Origin: Limimaricola variabilis
GTDB taxonomy: Bacteria > Pseudomonadota > Alphaproteobacteria > Rhodobacterales > Rhodobacteraceae
NCBI RefSeq assembly: GCF_014195545.1
Contig: NZ_JACIBX010000002.1
Coordinates: forward strand, 468,135-532,134
DNA: 64,000 bases
Direction: 5' to 3'
Shown here: positions 51,643-62,213 of the stretch, piece by piece
Layout of the letters: each line of letters starts with the position of its first letter
Position numbering within the stretch: the stretch's first letter is position 1
Made by a program: the position numbers and the translations under genes
The notes under the pieces: model-generated
What the model saw: the letters and a program-made list of their open reading frames with translations, nothing else
Databases searched by the model: none
What the model was told of the DNA's origin: nothing

Positions 51643-53436
51643 TTGCCCCTGATTCCCACGGAGCTGCAGCCCCTTGTGGCGCTCCTGTTGCTCGGCCTGC
51701 TGTTCGTGGCCTTTCTGCTCGAACGCCATCCTCCCGACGTCACCGCCGCCGGTGCTGCGGCCCTGTTCGTGCTTTTGGGGCTGACGCCGCCGGATCGGGT
51801 GCTTGAGGTGTTCTCGAACCCGGCGCCGATCACCATCGCCGCAATGTTCGTCATTTCCGGCGCGCTGGTGCGGACCGGGTTGCTCGACGCGCTCGCGGCG
51901 ATCGTGATCGCCCGCGCGGAGGCACGACCGCTTCTGGCGCTGATCGTGTTTCTGGGGGTCACCTTGCTGGCTTCGGGGATCGTCAACAACACGCCTGTGG
52001 TGCTGATCCTGATCCCGGTCATCATCCGGCTGGCCCGCAGTCTCGGGATGGCCGAAACGCGGCTTCTGATCCCGCTCTCCTATGCCGCGGTGCTGGGCGG
52101 GACGCTGACTCTGATCGGCAGCTCGACCAACATCCTCGTCGCCGGGGTCGCCGCCGAGCGCGGGCTCGCGCCCTTCGGCATCTTCGAGATCGCGCCGGTC
52201 GGCCTTGCGGTGGCGGCGGTGGGCGGCGTCGCGTTGGCGGTGCTGGGGCCGTGGCTCCTGCCGGACCGCCGGGCACGGGGCGAGGCAGGGGCCTCCGAGA
52301 CGGTGTTCCTGACCGAGATCCGGCTTGACGAAGGGTTCGCCGGTCTCGGGCGGCCACTGGCCGAGGCGGCGGATCTGAACCGGCCCGGCATCCGCATCAC
52401 CGCCCTGCGCGAAGGCAAGCGGCTGCGGCGCAGCGACCTCGACAGCCACGTGCTGGCGGCGGGCGACCTGCTGGTTGCGCAGGCCACCACGTCGGAGATC
52501 CTGACCTTGCGCGCGCTGCCGGGCCTGTCGGTCGGCCTGCGGCGCGGCACCGGTGCCCGCGGCCGCGAGGAGGATCTGGTCGTGGCCGAGGCGATGGTGA
52601 CGCCCACGCATGGCAGCCCGCGCGATACCGTTTCGCAGCTCTCGGTCGGCTATCGTTATGGGCTCAGGGTGCTGGGGGCGCATCGGCAGGGCCACGTGGC
52701 GGGTCCGGATCTCGGCTCGGCGCGGCTGCGCCCGGCCGACAAGCTGCTGCTCGAGGGCACGCCCGAGGGCTTCGACCGGCTGGCGCAGGGGCAGGAGCTG
52801 GTCTCCGTCACCCGCCCCTCTGGCCGGGCCTATCGCCGCAGGCGGGCGCCTCTGGCATTGCTGGCGCTGCTGATGGTGGTCGGCCTCGCCGCGCTCGAAG
52901 TGGCGCCGATCGCGCTCCTGGCGCTGGGCGCCGTGGCAGCAATCCTGCTGTTCCGCTGCATCGACAATGACGAGGCCTGGGGTTCGATCAACGCGGGCAT
53001 CCTAGTGCTGATCCTTGCTATGCTGGTGGTCGGTATCGGATTGGAAGAAACCGGCACCGTCACTTTGATCGTCGACTGGCTGACGCCCTGGCTCGAAGGA
53101 CTGCCGCCGATCGCGCTGCTCGCCGCGCTCTATGCTTTGACCTCGATCCTGACCGAGACGGTAACCAACAACGCCGTGGCGGTGGTGGTGACGCCGATCG
53201 CCGTGGCGCTGGGCGAGGCCACGGGCGTCGACCCGCGGGCGCTGGTCGTGGCGGTGATGATGGGGGCCTCCGCCAGTTTCGCCACGCCGGTGGGCTACCA
53301 GACCAACACGCTGGTCTATGGCGCCGGGGATTACCGCTTCACCGATTTCCTCAAGATCGGCGTGCCGATGAACCTGATCGTCGGCCTCGCGGCGGTGCTG
53401 GTGATCCCGCTGGTATTTCCGCTCACCCCCGGCTGA
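51643..53436 (+). CDS. SLC13/DASS family permease with two RCK_C (TrkA-C) domains
   Basis: A 597-residue transporter. Spans 1-5 lie in residues 5-215, with the family motif GIVNNTPVVLILIPVIIRLA and SSTNILVAG. Two soluble RCK_C-like domains (about 225-305 and 315-395) follow, then a second membrane half with LTETVTNNAVAVVVTPIAVAL and ASFATPVGYQTNTLVYG. Such proteins transport dicarboxylates, sulfate or similar anions with sodium; the ion cannot be told from sequence. The start is a TTG with GGAGG seven bases upstream. The RCK domains suggest ligand gating. Confidence 0.92.
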   Translation: MPLIPTELQPLVALLLLGLLFVAFLLERHPPDVTAAGAAALFVLLGLTPPDRVLEVFSNPAPITIAAMFVISGALVRTGLLDALAAIVIARAEARPLLALIVFLGVTLLASGIVNNTPVVLILIPVIIRLARSLGMAETRLLIPLSYAAVLGGTLTLIGSSTNILVAGVAAERGLAPFGIFEIAPVGLAVAAVGGVALAVLGPWLLPDRRARGEAGASETVFLTEIRLDEGFAGLGRPLAEAADLNRPGIRITALREGKRLRRSDLDSHVLAAGDLLVAQATTSEILTLRALPGLSVGLRRGTGARGREEDLVVAEAMVTPTHGSPRDTVSQLSVGYRYGLRVLGAHRQGHVAGPDLGSARLRPADKLLLEGTPEGFDRLAQGQELVSVTRPSGRAYRRRRAPLALLALLMVVGLAALEVAPIALLALGAVAAILLFRCIDNDEAWGSINAGILVLILAMLVVGIGLEETGTVTLIVDWLTPWLEGLPPIALLAALYALTSILTETVTNNAVAVVVTPIAVALGEATGVDPRALVVAVMMGASASFATPVGYQTNTLVYGAGDYRFTDFLKIGVPMNLIVGLAAVLVIPLVFPLTPG

Positions 53437-53484
53437 GACGAAAGTTGATTTTGCCGAACGGGCGAATCCCCTGAGACTGCGGAA

Positions 53485-54369
53485 ATGACCCGTTTGATGT
53501 TTCTCTTGTGCTTCTGCGCCGCGCTCGGTGCTTCGCCCATGGCGGCGCAGGAGGCGGTGGTCCCCGCATCCGACCGCCGCTGTGTGCCCGACGGTCCCTG
53601 CATCGCACTCGACAGCTACATTCCCGATGTCTGCGCCGCCATCGAGACGCTGGCCGGCAAGCACGCGCTCGATGTCGGCTTCTTCGCGCGCCTGCTCTGG
53701 CGCGAAAGCCTGTTTGACGCTGGTGCGGTGAGCCCGGCGGGCGCGCTGGGCATCGCGCAGTTCATGCCCGGCACGGCCAAGCTGCGCGGCCTCGCCGATC
53801 CCTTCGACCCGGCGCAGGCGCTGGCGGCTTCGGCAGCCTATCTGGCCGAGCTTTCTGAGCGCTACGGCTCGCTCGGCCTCGCCGCCGTGGCCTACAACGC
53901 CGGCGAGGCGCGGGCCGAGGCGTTTCTGGCCGGCAATGACTGGCTGCCCGCCGAGACCGAGGCCTATGTGCAGGCGATCACCGGTCTGGCGGCGCTCAAT
54001 TGGCGCGACGCGCCGCCCGCGACGGTCGATCTGGCGCTGGCGCCCGGGCCGTTCGGCCCGGCCTGCATGGAGCAGGCCAAGGGGCGCAGCATCGCGCAGT
54101 TCCGGGTGACGGTGCCGATCCTGCCCTGGGGCGTGATCCTCGCCTCGGCACCGGGGCGCGGCGCGGTCGAAAAGCGTGTGGCGCAGATCAAGCGGCAGGC
54201 GGGGGGCGTGATCGGTGGCGAACAGGTGGCCTATACGCGGTCGCGGCTGCCGGGCCAGCCGGCGCGGCGGCACGTCGCCCAGATCGGCCGCGAGAGCCGG
54301 GCCGGGGCCGAGGCGCTCTGCGCGAAGCTGCGCGCCGCCGGCGCCGCTTGCATGGTGCTCAAGAACTAG
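53485..54369 (+). CDS. Lytic transglycosylase with carboxyl-terminal SPOR domain
   Basis: A 294-residue exported protein. The signal peptide ends near SPMAAQ at residue 22. The SLT catalytic domain has ARLLWRESLFDAGAVSP with the catalytic glutamate near 75, GALGIAQFMPGT and AYNAGEARAEAFL. A SPOR-like domain at about 210-294 (VPILPWGVILAS, GAEALCAKLRAAGAACMVLKN) would bind denuded glycan strands at the division site. It is the third transglycosylase of the window. It ends next to the convergent dinB stop, overlapping by four bases. Confidence 0.9.
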   Translation: MTRLMFLLCFCAALGASPMAAQEAVVPASDRRCVPDGPCIALDSYIPDVCAAIETLAGKHALDVGFFARLLWRESLFDAGAVSPAGALGIAQFMPGTAKLRGLADPFDPAQALAASAAYLAELSERYGSLGLAAVAYNAGEARAEAFLAGNDWLPAETEAYVQAITGLAALNWRDAPPATVDLALAPGPFGPACMEQAKGRSIAQFRVTVPILPWGVILASAPGRGAVEKRVAQIKRQAGGVIGGEQVAYTRSRLPGQPARRHVAQIGRESRAGAEALCAKLRAAGAACMVLKN

Positions 54370-55619
54370 CGCAGGGCGCGGCCCTTCAGGATCGCATCTG
54401 CGCCGAACCGGGCGCGGATCGCGTCCGCCGCCCGTTCGGCGCGTTCGCGGGCGGCCCGGCCCGGGTCGAGCAGGTCGGTCTCGGGCATGGCAGTGGCTGC
54501 CTCGGACAGCTCGGACAGCCCAACCCCCAGAAGCCGGTAGGCGCCGCTCTCACCGCGCGCGTCGAACAGCCCGCGGGCAGTGCGGTAGAGCGTATCGGCG
54601 GTCTGCGTCGGTGCCCTGAGCGACACCCGCCGGGTCAGCAAGGTATGGTCGGCCCGCTTGAGCTTGAGCGTGACCACCCGGCCGACGAGATCGCGCGCCT
54701 TGGCGCGCGAGGCGACCTTTTCGGCCATGCGCCAGACATGCCCGTCGAGGATTTCCGGATCGCCGGTATCCGTATCGAAGGTGGTCTCGTTCGAGATCGA
54801 CTTCACCGCCTCGCGCGGGTTGACCCGCCGCCGGTCCTCCCCGCGCGCGAGGTGCCAGATCCGCTCTCCCAGCCCGCCGAAGCGGCGCACGAGATCCGAC
54901 AACTCCCAGCGCAGCACGTCCTCGAAAGTCCGGATGCCGACCGCGTCGAGGCTGGCCTGCGCCGCCGGCCCGACGCCCCAGATCAGCCCGATCGGTTTGG
55001 GACGCAGGAGGTCGACGGTCTCCGCCTTGCCGATCACCGAGAAACCGCGCGGCTTGTCGAAATCGCTGGCCATCTTGGCAAGGAATTTGTTGTGCGACAG
55101 GCCGATCGAGCCGGTGAGCCCCAACTCGTCCTGCATGCGCCGTGTCAGCCGTGCCAGCATCACCGCGGGCGGCGCGCCGTGCAGCCGCTCGGTGCCGGTG
55201 AGATCCATGAAGGCCTCGTCGAGCGAGAGCGGCTCGATCGCCGGGGTCATCTCCTCCATCATCGCGCGGATCGCCCGGCTGGCCTCGGTATAGGCTTCGA
55301 ACCGCGGCTTCACGACCACGGCGTCGGGGCAGAGCCTGAGTGCTTGGAACATCGGCATGGCCGATTTCACGCCGCGAATCCGCGCGAGGTAGCAAGCGGT
55401 CGAGACGACGCCGCGGCGGCCGCCGCCGACGATCACCGGCTTGTCGACGAGATCGGGGTTGTCGCGCTTTTCGACGCTGGCGAAAAAGGCGTCGCAATCC
55501 ATGTGGGCGATGGAGAGCGTGAACAGCTCCGGATGGGAGGTGACGCGCGGGCTGCGGCAGGCGGGACAGCGCGTCCCCGCCTCGAAGGCATGACAACAGG
55601 CGCGGCAGAGGGACGGCAT
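54366..55619 (-). CDS. dinB: DNA polymerase IV with amino-terminal zinc-ribbon-like segment
   Basis: A 417-residue Y-family translesion polymerase. The catalytic acids are in MDCDAFFASVEKRD near residue 40 and LSLDEAFMDLTGT near 145. The little-finger region includes WGVGPAAQASLDAVGI (helix-hairpin-helix). An extra amino-terminal segment, CRACCHAF and CPAC before the palm domain, looks like a small zinc ribbon seen in relatives. The start at 55619 uses the CAT of a CATG palindrome whose ATG starts the Nudix gene on the opposite strand. No LexA box is evident. Confidence 0.93.
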   Translation of the reverse strand: MPSLCRACCHAFEAGTRCPACRSPRVTSHPELFTLSIAHMDCDAFFASVEKRDNPDLVDKPVIVGGGRRGVVSTACYLARIRGVKSAMPMFQALRLCPDAVVVKPRFEAYTEASRAIRAMMEEMTPAIEPLSLDEAFMDLTGTERLHGAPPAVMLARLTRRMQDELGLTGSIGLSHNKFLAKMASDFDKPRGFSVIGKAETVDLLRPKPIGLIWGVGPAAQASLDAVGIRTFEDVLRWELSDLVRRFGGLGERIWHLARGEDRRRVNPREAVKSISNETTFDTDTGDPEILDGHVWRMAEKVASRAKARDLVGRVVTLKLKRADHTLLTRRVSLRAPTQTADTLYRTARGLFDARGESGAYRLLGVGLSELSEAATAMPETDLLDPGRAARERAERAADAIRARFGADAILKGRALR

Positions 55620-56076
55620 GACGGCATCATACAGCCCTGATTGGCGGGGCGAAAGCTTCGACGGGGCGAAGGCCGCGCTGTTCATCGGCGATCGGCTGAT
55701 GGTGATCCGGCGCGACGACCGGCCGGACATTCCCTATCCCGGGGCGCTGGATTTTCCGGGCGGCGGTCGGGAGGGTCGCGAAACGCCCGAGCAGACACTG
55801 GCACGCGAGATGCATGAAGAGGTGGGTCTCGACATGGGCGAGGCCGCGCTGCTCTGGCGGCGTCCATTCGACAGCGCCACCAGGCCCGGGCGGGTGTGGT
55901 TCTTCGTGATGCGGATGCAGGCCGGGGCGGAGGCTCGAATCGTCTTCGGCGACGAGGGGCAGGGATGGTCGCTGATGCCACCCGCGCGTTTTCTCGCCGC
56001 GACCGATGCGGTGCCGTCGCTTCAGGCGCGGCTACGGCTCTGGATGGAAGGTCCCGACGCGCCAGAGCTGCTCTGA
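55618..56076 (+). CDS. Nudix hydrolase
   Basis: A 152-residue hydrolase. The Nudix box is complete: GGREGRETPEQTLAREMHEE followed by VGL, giving GX5EX7REUXEEXGU. It cleaves a nucleoside diphosphate linked to another group; specificity is not predictable. The ribosome-binding site GAGGGA precedes the ATG at 55618. That ATG and the dinB ATG share a CATG palindrome, so the two genes overlap by two bases at their starts. Confidence 0.92.
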   Translation: MTASYSPDWRGESFDGAKAALFIGDRLMVIRRDDRPDIPYPGALDFPGGGREGRETPEQTLAREMHEEVGLDMGEAALLWRRPFDSATRPGRVWFFVMRMQAGAEARIVFGDEGQGWSLMPPARFLAATDAVPSLQARLRLWMEGPDAPELL

Positions 56077-56189
56077 AACTGGGCACGCCGGCACCAGCTT
56101 GTGCTATGCGCAAGCAGTCGCGCAAACCGTACACGAACGTATGCAAAGGGGCTGGCGGAACGGCTTGGGCTGCGTTAAGTTTCCGATAG

Positions 56190-56382
56190 GAAACGGTCCT
56201 GCCGGGAGAGAGTGGGACGGTCCGCCGCCGAAGGAGCAGTCGCGCGCCCCGCGATCTCTCAGGCAAAAGGACCGGGAGGGCCGCATAACATCCGGAGAGA
56301 GGCCGCAAGGCCCGCCGAAGGGGAAAGTGGAGATCCGCATGATGCGGGCGGCCACGAAGCTCTCAGGCACCAGGGACGGAAG
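56190..56382 (+). promoter_or_regulatory. Tandem glycine riboswitch upstream of a dadA-like gene
   Basis: Two glycine (gcvT-type) aptamers lie in series. Aptamer 1 (about 56194-56274) has GGTCCT/AGGACC as P1, GCCGGGAGAG, CCGCCGAAGGAGCAG and CTCTCAGGCAAAAGGACCG. Aptamer 2 (about 56288-56381) has TCCGGAGAGAG, CCGCCGAAGGGG and CTCTCAGGCACCAGGGACGGA. The short linker ATAACA joins them. No U-rich terminator follows before the gene's ribosome-binding site GGAG at 56392-56395. Most of the 327-base gap after the Nudix gene is this element. Confidence 0.93.
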
Positions 56383-56403
56383 GGGCGCGTTGGAGCAGGC
56401 ATC

Positions 56404-57645
56404 ATGCCGCATTACGCCGTTCTCGGCGCCGGAATCACCGGCGTCACCACTGCCTATTCGCTTCTGAAGCGTGGTCACGACGTCACCATCTATGACCGGC
56501 AGCGCTATGCTGCGATGGAGACGAGCTTTGCCAATGGCGGCCAGCTTTCGGCCTCGAACGCCGAGGTCTGGAACCGCTGGGCCACGGTGCTCAAGGGCAC
56601 TAAGTGGCTGCTGAAGCCCGACGCCCCGCTTTCGGTGAACCCCAAGCCCTCCTTGCACAAGATGAGCTGGATGGCCGAGTTCCTGTGGAACATCCGCAAC
56701 TACGAGGCCAACACGGTCGAGACCACGCGGCTGGCGATCACTGCGCGGGAAGGCCTGCGCGAGATGGCCGCGACGGCCGGGGTCGATTTCGATTTCTCGC
56801 CGGCCTCGATCGTGCATTTCTACCAGACGCAGAAGGACCTCGCCGACGGGCGGCGGGTGAACCGGCTCCTGGCACAGGGTGGGCTGCACCGCGAGGAGCT
56901 GTCGCCCGAGGAGGTGCGCGCGCGCGTGCCGCAGCTCAACGGGCCGCTGACGGGCGGTTTCGTCACCAGCTGCGATTCCACCGGCGATATCCACAAGTTC
57001 ACCACCGGTCTCGCCGATTGGCTGCTGGGGCAGGGGGTGCGGTTCCGCATGGGCACTGAGATCACCGACGTCGCTGCCGATGATGACGGCGTGCGGGTGA
57101 CGGCGGGCGATACCGAGCGTTTCGACGGGGTGGTGGTCTGCGCCGGTGTCGGCTCGCGCGGCATCGCGGCCAAGCTCGGCGATCGGGTCAATGTCTACCC
57201 GGTGAAGGGCTACTCGATCACGGTGATGCTAAGGGACGCCGCTAGCCAGGAGGCGGCGCCGCAGGTCTCGCTGCTGGACGACAAGGCGAAGATCGTCACC
57301 TCGCGGCTCGGCGTCGACCGGTTCCGGGTCGCCGGCACCGCCGAATTCAACGGCTTCAATCGCGACATCCGGGCCGACCGGGTCCGCCCGCTGGTCGATT
57401 GGGTGGCGCGGCTCTTTCCGGGCGTGTCGACCGAGCATTGCGTGCCTTGGGCCGGGCTGCGGCCGATGATGCCGAACATGATGCCCAAGGTCGGCGCCGG
57501 CCGGCACCCCCGCGTGTTCTACAACACTGGCCACGGTCATCTGGGCTGGACCCTGTCCGGCGCCACGGCCGAGCTGCTAGGCGAGGCGGTGGGCGAAGGT
57601 CCGGCGCGACGCGTCTGGAGCGCGGAGCTGCCGAAAGCCGCCTGA
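56404..57645 (+). CDS. D-amino acid dehydrogenase (DadA) family flavoprotein
   Basis: A 413-residue FAD enzyme of the DAO superfamily. The dinucleotide-binding GAGITGVTTAYSLLKRGHDV begins at residue 7. Family stretches include FANGGQLSASNAEVWN, VYPVKGYSITV, LRPMMPNMMPKVG and FYNTGHGHLGWTLSGATAEL. DadA oxidises D-alanine and other D-amino acids to 2-oxo acids, passing electrons to the respiratory chain. Here a tandem glycine riboswitch precedes it, so glycine is likely the substrate, a product-linked signal or an overflow compound. The ATG follows GGAGCAGG. Confidence 0.9.
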   Translation: MPHYAVLGAGITGVTTAYSLLKRGHDVTIYDRQRYAAMETSFANGGQLSASNAEVWNRWATVLKGTKWLLKPDAPLSVNPKPSLHKMSWMAEFLWNIRNYEANTVETTRLAITAREGLREMAATAGVDFDFSPASIVHFYQTQKDLADGRRVNRLLAQGGLHREELSPEEVRARVPQLNGPLTGGFVTSCDSTGDIHKFTTGLADWLLGQGVRFRMGTEITDVAADDDGVRVTAGDTERFDGVVVCAGVGSRGIAAKLGDRVNVYPVKGYSITVMLRDAASQEAAPQVSLLDDKAKIVTSRLGVDRFRVAGTAEFNGFNRDIRADRVRPLVDWVARLFPGVSTEHCVPWAGLRPMMPNMMPKVGAGRHPRVFYNTGHGHLGWTLSGATAELLGEAVGEGPARRVWSAELPKAA

Positions 57646-57661
57646 GGCAGTTGGAGCGCAC

Positions 57662-57692
57662 AAAAAAAGGCCCGCCGGAACAGGCGGGCCTT
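57662..57692. terminator. Bidirectional terminator between the dadA-like gene and the 70-residue orphan
   Basis: AAGGCCCGCC (57667-57676) pairs with GGCGGGCCTT (57683-57692). Seven A's precede it (57662-57668), giving a full U-tract on the minus strand for the gene ending at 57716; on the plus strand only TTG follows, so termination there may be weaker. Confidence 0.85.
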
Positions 57693-57715
57693 GTCACTGG
57701 AACGTAGCGAAAATC

Positions 57716-57928
57716 TCAGAGATGCGACCAGAGCGACGCGCCGCTGTCGGACATGCGCATCGCATGACGGGTCAGCCCGGCGCGCACATGCCCGGCATCC
57801 ATGTCAATCGGTCCGGCCACCTGACACGGGTAGCGATAGGTGGTGCCGTTGCGGTCGACATCCACGCGGGCCTCGAAGGCACCGATCTGGGCGTTGTAGC
57901 GCACGTCGCCAAGTCTGATGGTCTGCAT
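57716..57928 (-). CDS. 70-residue orphan protein
   Basis: A small soluble protein: MQTIRLGDVRYNAQIGAFEA, then RVDVDRNGTTYRYPCQVAGP and IDMDAGHVRAGLTRHAMRMS. It looks like a small beta-rich domain with one cysteine (C35) and no signal peptide. I do not recognise a family. The start has GGAG seven bases upstream and the gene has its own strong terminator, supporting it as expressed. It lies downstream of pyrF on the same strand, 110 bases away. Confidence 0.7.
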   Translation of the reverse strand: MQTIRLGDVRYNAQIGAFEARVDVDRNGTTYRYPCQVAGPIDMDAGHVRAGLTRHAMRMSDSGASLWSHL

Positions 57929-58038
57929 TCGAAGTCTCCGCTGCTCGGTTATTCTGTAGGGTCAACCGCCAAAACGCGATTTCGGTTCCCTGTGGCAGCG
58001 AAGACTCTTCGATTCATTTGTTGAGGAAACAGAGTCCC

Positions 58039-58767
58039 CTAGGCGTTGGGGGTGCGCGCCTGGGGTGACACCATCTCTTGCAGAATGGTCTGCGCGGCCT
58101 GACGCGGATTCTCCGCCTGCCAGATCGGGCGACCGACCACGACATGGTCGGCTCCGGCCGCGATCGCCTGTGCCGGGGTCATGACCCGCTTTTGATCCCC
58201 CATATCGGCCCCGGCAGGGCGGACGCCCGGCGTGACGATGAGCTTGCCCGCCGCCTCCGGCAGAGCCCGGATCATCGCCGCTTCCTGCGGGCTGGCGATC
58301 ACGCCGTCGGCGCCTGCCGCCAGCGCCCGGCCCGCGCGTTCGACCACCACCTCGGCGATGTCGCCCGCGCGCATCATCCCCTCGTCGAGATCGGCCCGGT
58401 CGAGCGAGGTCAGGATGGTGACGGCGAGAATCTTGAGATCCTTGCCGCCGGCCCCCTCGCGCGCGGCGCGCACCACGTGCGGATCGCCATGCACGGTCAG
58501 GAAATCGAGGTCGAACTGCGCCAGCCCGCGCACCGCCGCCTCGACCGTGGCGCCGATGTCGAAGAGCTTCATGTCGAGGAAGATCCGTTTGCCGTGCTCG
58601 TCTTTGAGTTCGCGCGCCAGCGCCAGCCCGCCGCCGGTCAGCATGCCGAGACCGATCTTGTAGAAGGAAACCGTGTCGCCGAGCTTCTCCGCCAGCTCGA
58701 GCCCGGAAAGCGCGTCGGGGCGGTCGATGGCGACGATCAGGCGGTCGTCTGCGGCGATGGCGGTCAT
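58039..58767 (-). CDS. pyrF: Orotidine 5'-phosphate decarboxylase
   Basis: A 242-residue TIM-barrel enzyme that decarboxylates OMP to UMP, the final step of de novo pyrimidine synthesis. The active-site block is FLDMKLFDIGATVEAAVRG (DxKxxDI), followed by FLTVHGDPHVVRAAREG, GVIASPQEA and TPGVRPAGADMGDQKRVMTP, with ADHVVVGRPIW near the carboxyl end. The start has GGAG eight bases upstream. It is divergent from the 120-residue acidic membrane protein. Confidence 0.96.
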   Translation of the reverse strand: MTAIAADDRLIVAIDRPDALSGLELAEKLGDTVSFYKIGLGMLTGGGLALARELKDEHGKRIFLDMKLFDIGATVEAAVRGLAQFDLDFLTVHGDPHVVRAAREGAGGKDLKILAVTILTSLDRADLDEGMMRAGDIAEVVVERAGRALAAGADGVIASPQEAAMIRALPEAAGKLIVTPGVRPAGADMGDQKRVMTPAQAIAAGADHVVVGRPIWQAENPRQAAQTILQEMVSPQARTPNA

Positions 58768-58911
58768 GGCGGGATCTCCGGGAACAGGGGGTGGGTGGCT
58801 TTTGGCGCGGCGCGCGCGGGCGCGTCAAGCACGCGGGCGGGAACGCGGCGGCCAAAGCGGCGTTGCGCCTGCAACACGGGCCGCATGGGCGGCCAGACCA
58901 AGGAGACCGAC

Positions 58912-59274
58912 ATGGCCCACAAGCCCCGCAGTTCCCGCCGTGCCCTGCTCTACGTGATGATCCCGATGGGCTTCATCCTCTTCGTCATCTTTCTGGTCGT
59001 CGGCGGCTGGTTCCGCGCCGAGGAGGCCGAAGAGTTCGATACCGCGCCGCTGGAGATGCCCAGCCAGTCGCCCGACACGGTGGGCGAGACCGGCGATGCC
59101 GAGCCCGACGACGCGATCATCGACGAGGCTCTGACCGACGCGGCCGAGCCGCAGACCCCGGACGACAACGTGCGCCCGAGCGTGGCCGACAGCGACAGCG
59201 ACAGCCTCGGCGAGCCCGAGTTCGACAATGTCGACGATGATGGCGGGCTCGACCCGGTGCCGCCGGCGGAGTGA
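58912..59274 (+). CDS. Single-span membrane protein with acidic periplasmic tail
   Basis: A 120-residue protein of unknown function. A basic amino end (AHKPRSSRRA) leads into one membrane span at about 12-33 (YVMIPMGFILFVIFLVVGGW). The remaining 85 residues are rich in Asp, Glu, Pro and Ser and probably unstructured. AAGGAG lies six bases before the ATG. A strong terminator follows at 59296. It lies between divergent pyrF and clpB. Confidence 0.72.
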   Translation: MAHKPRSSRRALLYVMIPMGFILFVIFLVVGGWFRAEEAEEFDTAPLEMPSQSPDTVGETGDAEPDDAIIDEALTDAAEPQTPDDNVRPSVADSDSDSLGEPEFDNVDDDGGLDPVPPAE

Positions 59275-59295
59275 TTGGCGCAAGTCATTGACAAC

Positions 59296-59329
59296 AGGGC
59301 CATCGGCGGTCGAGCCGATGGCCCTTTTT
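59296..59329 (+). terminator. Rho-independent terminator of the acidic membrane protein gene
   Basis: AGGGCCATCGGC (59296-59307) pairs perfectly with GCCGATGGCCCT (59314-59325), followed by a five-T run. It insulates clpB from the upstream gene. Confidence 0.9.
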
Positions 59330-59341
59330 GCGACTGTGATA

Positions 59342-59370
59342 CTTGCGCAACTGGCCCCCGCCACCCATTT
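59342..59370 (+). promoter_or_regulatory. Candidate RpoH (heat-shock) promoter of clpB
   Basis: CTTG (59342-59345) is followed after 18 bases by CCCATTT (59364-59370). This fits the alphaproteobacterial heat-shock pattern CTTG-n17/18-CYTATnT with one mismatch. It sits directly after the terminator of the previous gene and 76 bases before the clpB start. Confidence 0.5.
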
Positions 59371-59445
59371 TTCCTCCCAAGGCCCGACAGGGGTGCGCCG
59401 CCAGAGCGGGCGCCCGAGCACGGGCGCTTTGACAAGGAGAGACAG

Positions 59446-62061
<2,616 letters not shown>

Positions 62062-62087
62062 ACGCACGTAGCGACATGCAAGAACGT

Positions 62088-62123
62088 ACCGGCCCCGGCG
62101 GAGAGATCCGCCGGGGCCGGTTC
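62088..62123 (+). terminator. Hairpin terminator of clpB
   Basis: ACCGGCCCCGGCGGA (62088-62102) pairs perfectly with TCCGCCGGGGCCGGT (62107-62121) around a GAGA loop. Only TT CAGGTT follows, so the U-tract is weak but the 15-bp stem is very stable. Confidence 0.7.
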
Positions 62124-62213
62124 AGGTTACAGAGCGTCAACGCATCGTGACGCCTGAAACATGGTGTCCGCGGCTAACGTGTCTAAATCAGGCACGTACG
62201 CAAGGAGACACGC

